DNA from: Nageia nagi
Lineage: Eukaryota; Pinophyta
NCBI GenBank assembly: GCA_050084985.1
Contig: JBITNC010000001.1
Span: forward strand, 214,148,001 to 214,212,000
DNA length: 64,000 bases
Direction: 5' to 3'
In this document: one piece after another, positions 60,120-64,000 of the stretch
Numbering within the stretch: the first letter of the stretch is position 1
Layout: each line of letters starts with the position of its first letter
Notes under the pieces: generated by a model
What the model was told of the DNA's origin: nothing
Seen by the model: the letters and a program-made list of their open reading frames with translations, nothing else
The model's database searches: none
Made by a program: the position numbers and the translations under genes

Positions 60120-62150
60120 ACTAAATTGAAGCTTAATTTCATTACACTAAATAGTATTTACTAAATTAATGTCTCCTTGATTAATTTGATAGGTAGGTGC
60201 TAGAGCTTACCTATTATTATTTAGGTTGGGAATAAGTTGGGTTGGAAGATTAGGTTGCTTTGGAGGCTTTTGTTATTGATTCATTGATTGTTGAAGATTA
60301 ATGGGTGATGGTAACAAACCTTATGTTCACTATCCTTAAATTGGCTGATTGTTCCAATTTTGTTAATTTTTTCCTCCATATTATTGCCATTATGGATTCC
60401 ATTATGAAGGATCCCATCCATAAACTTCCCAATCTTGATTTACCATCCATAGAGAATATTATGGCATGTTCCCAATTTTGATTTGTTGGCCTAGAAAAAT
60501 AAGGAATTGGATTCCCTTGAAAATTATTATTTCACCTAGCCCTCATTGCTCCCATATAATTCATACCCATGTTTGGAGTTGCAATAGACATTTATGCTAT
60601 TATAATATAGTCACATTCATCTATTGAGTGGTTATTATTACATAGGTTGCATATATTATTAGTATTTAGAGGACATTATGTAAAGCATGTTTTTTCTAGT
60701 ATTTAGGACAATATCTTGATGAGAGCTCATCTTTGGCTTCCTTTTTCAAGTTTGTAGCTTGAAGAGAATCCGATATCTCTTTTAGTTTATTTGTTGTTCC
60801 CTTTAATTGACTTAATTCAAATAGAATATTAATCCTAAAGTTAGCAAATTCTTCCTTGATCTCACTTGCTAGTATAGTCTCCATCTAACCATCATTCTAA
60901 AACCTATTACTTCTCTTTTATGATATAATCCTTGAATAGTTTTTATATATTTCCATAATTTCATCAAGACTTAACTTATTGACATTATCTTTTCCCATCA
61001 AATTAAGGACTTCTAATGTGGAATCCAAAAGCCCTCTTAAAAAGATGGTTTTGGTGAATTTAAAACCTATGGTTGTTCCCACTCTCTTTTGAAAAAATAA
61101 TAATATATCAAGGTAATCTTTAAGGCTCTCTAATACTACCTAATTGAGTCCAAATAGTTCATTTTTTCTATCCTTAACTCTATAGTATTCTTGGTATTTT
61201 TCTAGAATAGCTTTTTCCATTTCATCCCAAGTAGAGATAGAATTTGGAGGAAGTCCCATGAACCACCTCATTATATTAACCTTTAGAGTGAATGAAAAAA
61301 GTTTTAATTTTTGTTCATCCATTTCATAGTCATAAGTTCTACATAAGATTTTGAACTCAAATAGAAATTGATCTAGATCCTCACTAGAAAGACCTCTAAA
61401 GGTAGGTAAGATTAATGGTGAAATGTTCTTCATAGGAGCCTAAGTCCCTATGGTGAACCTTATAGGGTAGGTGAAGGTTTGAGTTGAGGTTTGAGGAGGA
61501 TTAGTACCCCCTAATCTAGAAACACCACTTCCTTTAGACATCCTCATAAGTGGATTAATATATATATTCTTTATATGCTCAAATTCTAGTAACCTTCCCT
61601 TGCTATAATAAATATGGAAGGGTTTCTTGGCTACTTATTTCTTAGCTTCAAAATCACTTTCAATAGAAAGAGGATGGCTAATGGATAATGGTAAAGGATT
61701 ATCAAAGAAATAGATGGATGGATAAGGTATAGAGGTAGTGGTAACCGTATCTAGAGTAGGTTCAACTATATCTATTTAGAGAGTCAAGTCTATAAATTGA
61801 ATAGATACTAGAAGAGATTTATCTATGAATCATCTATATTACTTAGGTGGATCAAAAAATATAAGAAATGGTGGTGATTATGGACTAATGAAAGTTATTT
61901 CTTCCATAGCATTTGGATATTTATATTCTAAAGTATGATCTAATTCCTCCTCTACACTTGTTGGTCTAGTGTCTCTTGCTTCTTCCACATGTATAAGGTC
62001 TAGCCTAATTTCTTCTAGTTGTTCCACCTAATGTTCTTCAATAACTATACTACTTTCCTTTTCTTCCATAATCTTTCTTGAACCTAGATTTTTATTTTTG
62101 GGGGTTTTTGTTGTGGTACTAATTTTTGTGTTTTTTGAACTTATTTTCCT
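60120..62150 (-). pseudogene. gag: T6 gag
   Basis: The capsid-like domain (61140-61433) is open: LPTFRGLSSEDLDQFLFEF, CRTYDYEMDEQKLKLF, IMRWFMGLPPNSISTW and a KYQEYYR segment, typical of this gag family. A C-x2-C-x3-H-x4-C zinc knuckle is complete at 60613-60651. A Lys/Leu-rich helical piece (60696-60884) lies between. The N-terminal part runs to about 62110 (MEEKESSIVIEEH, HVEEARD) with several stops and is acidic. Confidence 0.82.
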
Positions 62151-62416
62151 ACAACTACTTTCTTACTAGCTTCTCCCTTATTAGTGATAAATCTTCCTTT
62201 ATCATATATTAATATATTCATACATTCCTAAGAAAATAATCACACCAATCTAGCATAACTTCAATAATAGTTCTCTACAATTTCTTAATACAAGTTATTA
62301 GGGCCACTTATTCTATTAAGATTTGAGAAACCACAATGGCACTCAATTGTAAATTGGCTCTATCAAGTCCCCTATCCTTAAGAAGTGTGAGAATAGCTAA
62401 ACTAACATTTATATTT
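62151..62416. other. T6 leader
   Basis: Short noncoding stretch between gag and the primer site; nothing else recognised. Confidence 0.5.
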
Positions 62417-62433
62417 CCTTGTAAATGGTGCCA
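62417..62433 (-). promoter_or_regulatory. T6 primer-binding site, tRNA-Asp-like
   Basis: Minus strand reads TGGCACCATTTACAAGG, four bases after the LTR. The plant tRNA-Asp site of Athila-type elements is TGGCGCCGTTGCCGGGG; of six differences four are G to A. Confidence 0.6.
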
Positions 62434-62437
62434 AAAA

Positions 62438-63888
62438 TGATTAGTAATTTATTGTATTCCAAATTCACCTAGGGCTATCACTAGCCTCCCTCCTAGTGAA
62501 CCTCTCACCTATTATTATGAAGGTACTAGTTAGCTTGAAGAGCTGGTACTCCAACACTCAAGATAGATTTAGTTTCCCTTCATTAGTTTTAAAATAAAAT
62601 ATTTGAATTCATTTAATTAATCAAATCTAAGTGTCATTCTAATTTTGTATGATATTAAGCTCTATTCTCTTAGTTATATATACTTCAAGCAAAATTACGA
62701 AAAGCAAATAAATAGAATTGAAAGTTGTAGAATTGAAATTATAGGAATCTTAAATGTTGAAGAGATAGAAAGTTGAAATCACCACATTGAAAGTAAACTC
62801 ACACATAAAATTAAAATTATAGTAAAATAAGTGAATCTTCTACCATTTAGAGTGGGCCCTTACTCCTCTTGGTGGAAGATTGAAAGAACTCAATACTTGA
62901 AACTCTTCAAAAGATTACATTATTACTACATGCAAATCATCTCTCATAGGAAGTGCTTGTTGGATCCAATACAAAGCTTATTCTTAAAGAATAACAATCT
63001 ATTCACACAATAATTTCCTCACCCCCTCTACCATAAATAATTGAGATATAAATATCCTCCATTGTTTAATAATAAGTTAGCTAAAAATAATAATGATCTA
63101 AACTACCTTCTATTATAGAAATAAAATCTCTTATTCCTATCATCAAAGCTAACTAATACTTAAATTAACATACTAAATCATGCACACTCTTATTTAAGGA
63201 GAGCTATAATCCCTTAAGAAAAGGGTGGCTCATCCCAATGACCTAGCACTACCTTAACTATGACATAAATGGTTCAACATATCTAATTTGGAGTTAAACA
63301 TACTCCATGAATTAAGAATTGACTCTGATAATATTAGTATGTTTGGAGCCATGCTTCTATAGACTAAATATAGAGTAGCTCTAATTACATAAATGTAGGA
63401 ATTATACAAATATAGAGTAGATCTATTAATCAAGTCAATTATGATGGTTAACTTTTTGGACTTGAGTTTGGAGTAGATGCTTCAGATGAGTCTGGAGAGG
63501 AAGCTCCAAATGAGTTTAGAATAAAAGTATTGAACATGTCTAAAGAGAAGCTCCAAATGAGTCCAAAGACACCAAGTGGAGCACTAAATGTGTCTAGAGT
63601 GAAGCTTTAGATAATATAAAATTCATTTGAAATTATTTCTAACAATGCTTGTGAACCATCCATGTTATCAACCATTGTTCCAAGGAGCAAAATGAGGCAT
63701 TTTGACACAAAATAAACACACAAACATCATCATTATGCATAAAGTACCAACATAAGAAAAGTATAAATTTTACCATGTATTAAGCAAATAAATAGTTTGG
63801 AAATTATAATTAATCAGTCCATAGTGTCCAAGTATACAAAATGAATTATATAACTATGCCAAAAATAGGTGATGTGTAAGACTCATCA
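62438..63888 (-). repeat. T6 5' LTR (1451 bp)
   Basis: Starts TGATTAGTAATTTATTG and ends AAGACTCATCA. It is about 40 bp longer than the 3' LTR because of small insertions, including a repeated AGAATTGAAA block near 62710-62740. Confidence 0.95.
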
Positions 63889-64000
63889 CTATGGAATTTA
63901 TGGGTAAGGCTTAGCTCAGGTAGACTCCTTGAGGGTCTATATATGGGTTACCACATAGTACATCAAGGGATTCATGCTCTAAGGATTGAATCATGTTGGT
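63889..64000. repeat. D family repeat, copy 3, right part
   Basis: Continues D after the second CTATG and matches 35540-35655 (AGGCTTAGCCTAGGTAGGCTAC.., CATGGGTTATCA.., TGATTCATGTTGGT). Runs off the window. Confidence 0.88.

Larger units (their letters stand above)
52774..63888 (-). mobile_element. T6: complete Athila-like element with exact target duplication
   Basis: Both LTRs are present. The element begins TGATGAGT and ends ACTCATCA, a perfect 8-bp inverted repeat, and CTATG flanks it on each side (52769-52773 and 63889-63893). D copy 2 shows the same place without insertion (GCTATTATGGAATTGATAGG). On minus: 5' LTR, tRNA-Asp-like primer site, gag, protease, RT, a short integrase end, an extra ORF, polypurine tract and 3' LTR. 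In a stretch of about 240 bp I count about 25 LTR differences (near 10 percent). Confidence 0.95.

Overview
The window looks like intergenic DNA from a large plant nuclear genome. It is AT-rich and holds no recognisable host gene, rRNA or tRNA. Almost all of it is Ty3/gypsy LTR retrotransposons and repeats, nested in one another and broken by stops and frameshifts. Old, slowly removed elements of this kind fit a gymnosperm (conifer-like) genome best, but no base pins down the species.

Region 1 (1-27135) is a nested Tat-lineage cluster, all read on the minus strand. T1 (1-10409; its 3' end lies off the left edge) carries gag, protease, RT-RNase H, a second RNase H and integrase, with a 5' LTR at 9562-10409. 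T1 sits in the RNase H part of an older relative, T2 (10410-27135). A third element, T3 (18368-26622), sits inside the 5' LTR of T2 and splits it into 17954-18367 and 26623-27135. T3 has matching LTRs (735 and 730 bp), a polypurine tract and a gag pseudogene. I see no pol in it. It carries instead an antisense plant-mobile-domain gene (21140-22891), which is the most interesting gene-like object here.

Region 2 (27140-45254) is a repeat landscape. A family I call R occurs at 28270-32250, 35885-37119 and 41215-45254, and two copies end in a decayed integrase. A family I call D occurs at 33060-33620, 35230-35700 and 52370-52773 plus 63889-64000. A tandem array of about 350-bp units lies between the D copies (33780-35215) and again at 50960-52380, so array and D appear to belong to one larger repeated structure. 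A plus-strand chromovirus-like pol fragment without gag (37130-39835) lies between two R copies and is followed by a 300-bp triplication.

Region 3 (45255-50904) is a minus-strand chromovirus with gag, protease, RT, integrase, a chromodomain remnant, a tRNA-iMet-type primer site and a 411-bp 5' LTR; its 3' LTR is truncated. Region 4 (52774-63888) is a structurally complete Athila-like element: both LTRs, an 8-bp terminal inverted repeat, an exact CTATG target duplication, gag, protease, RT, and an extra ORF in the env position. It interrupts a D repeat. None of these elements can encode a full working set of proteins now.
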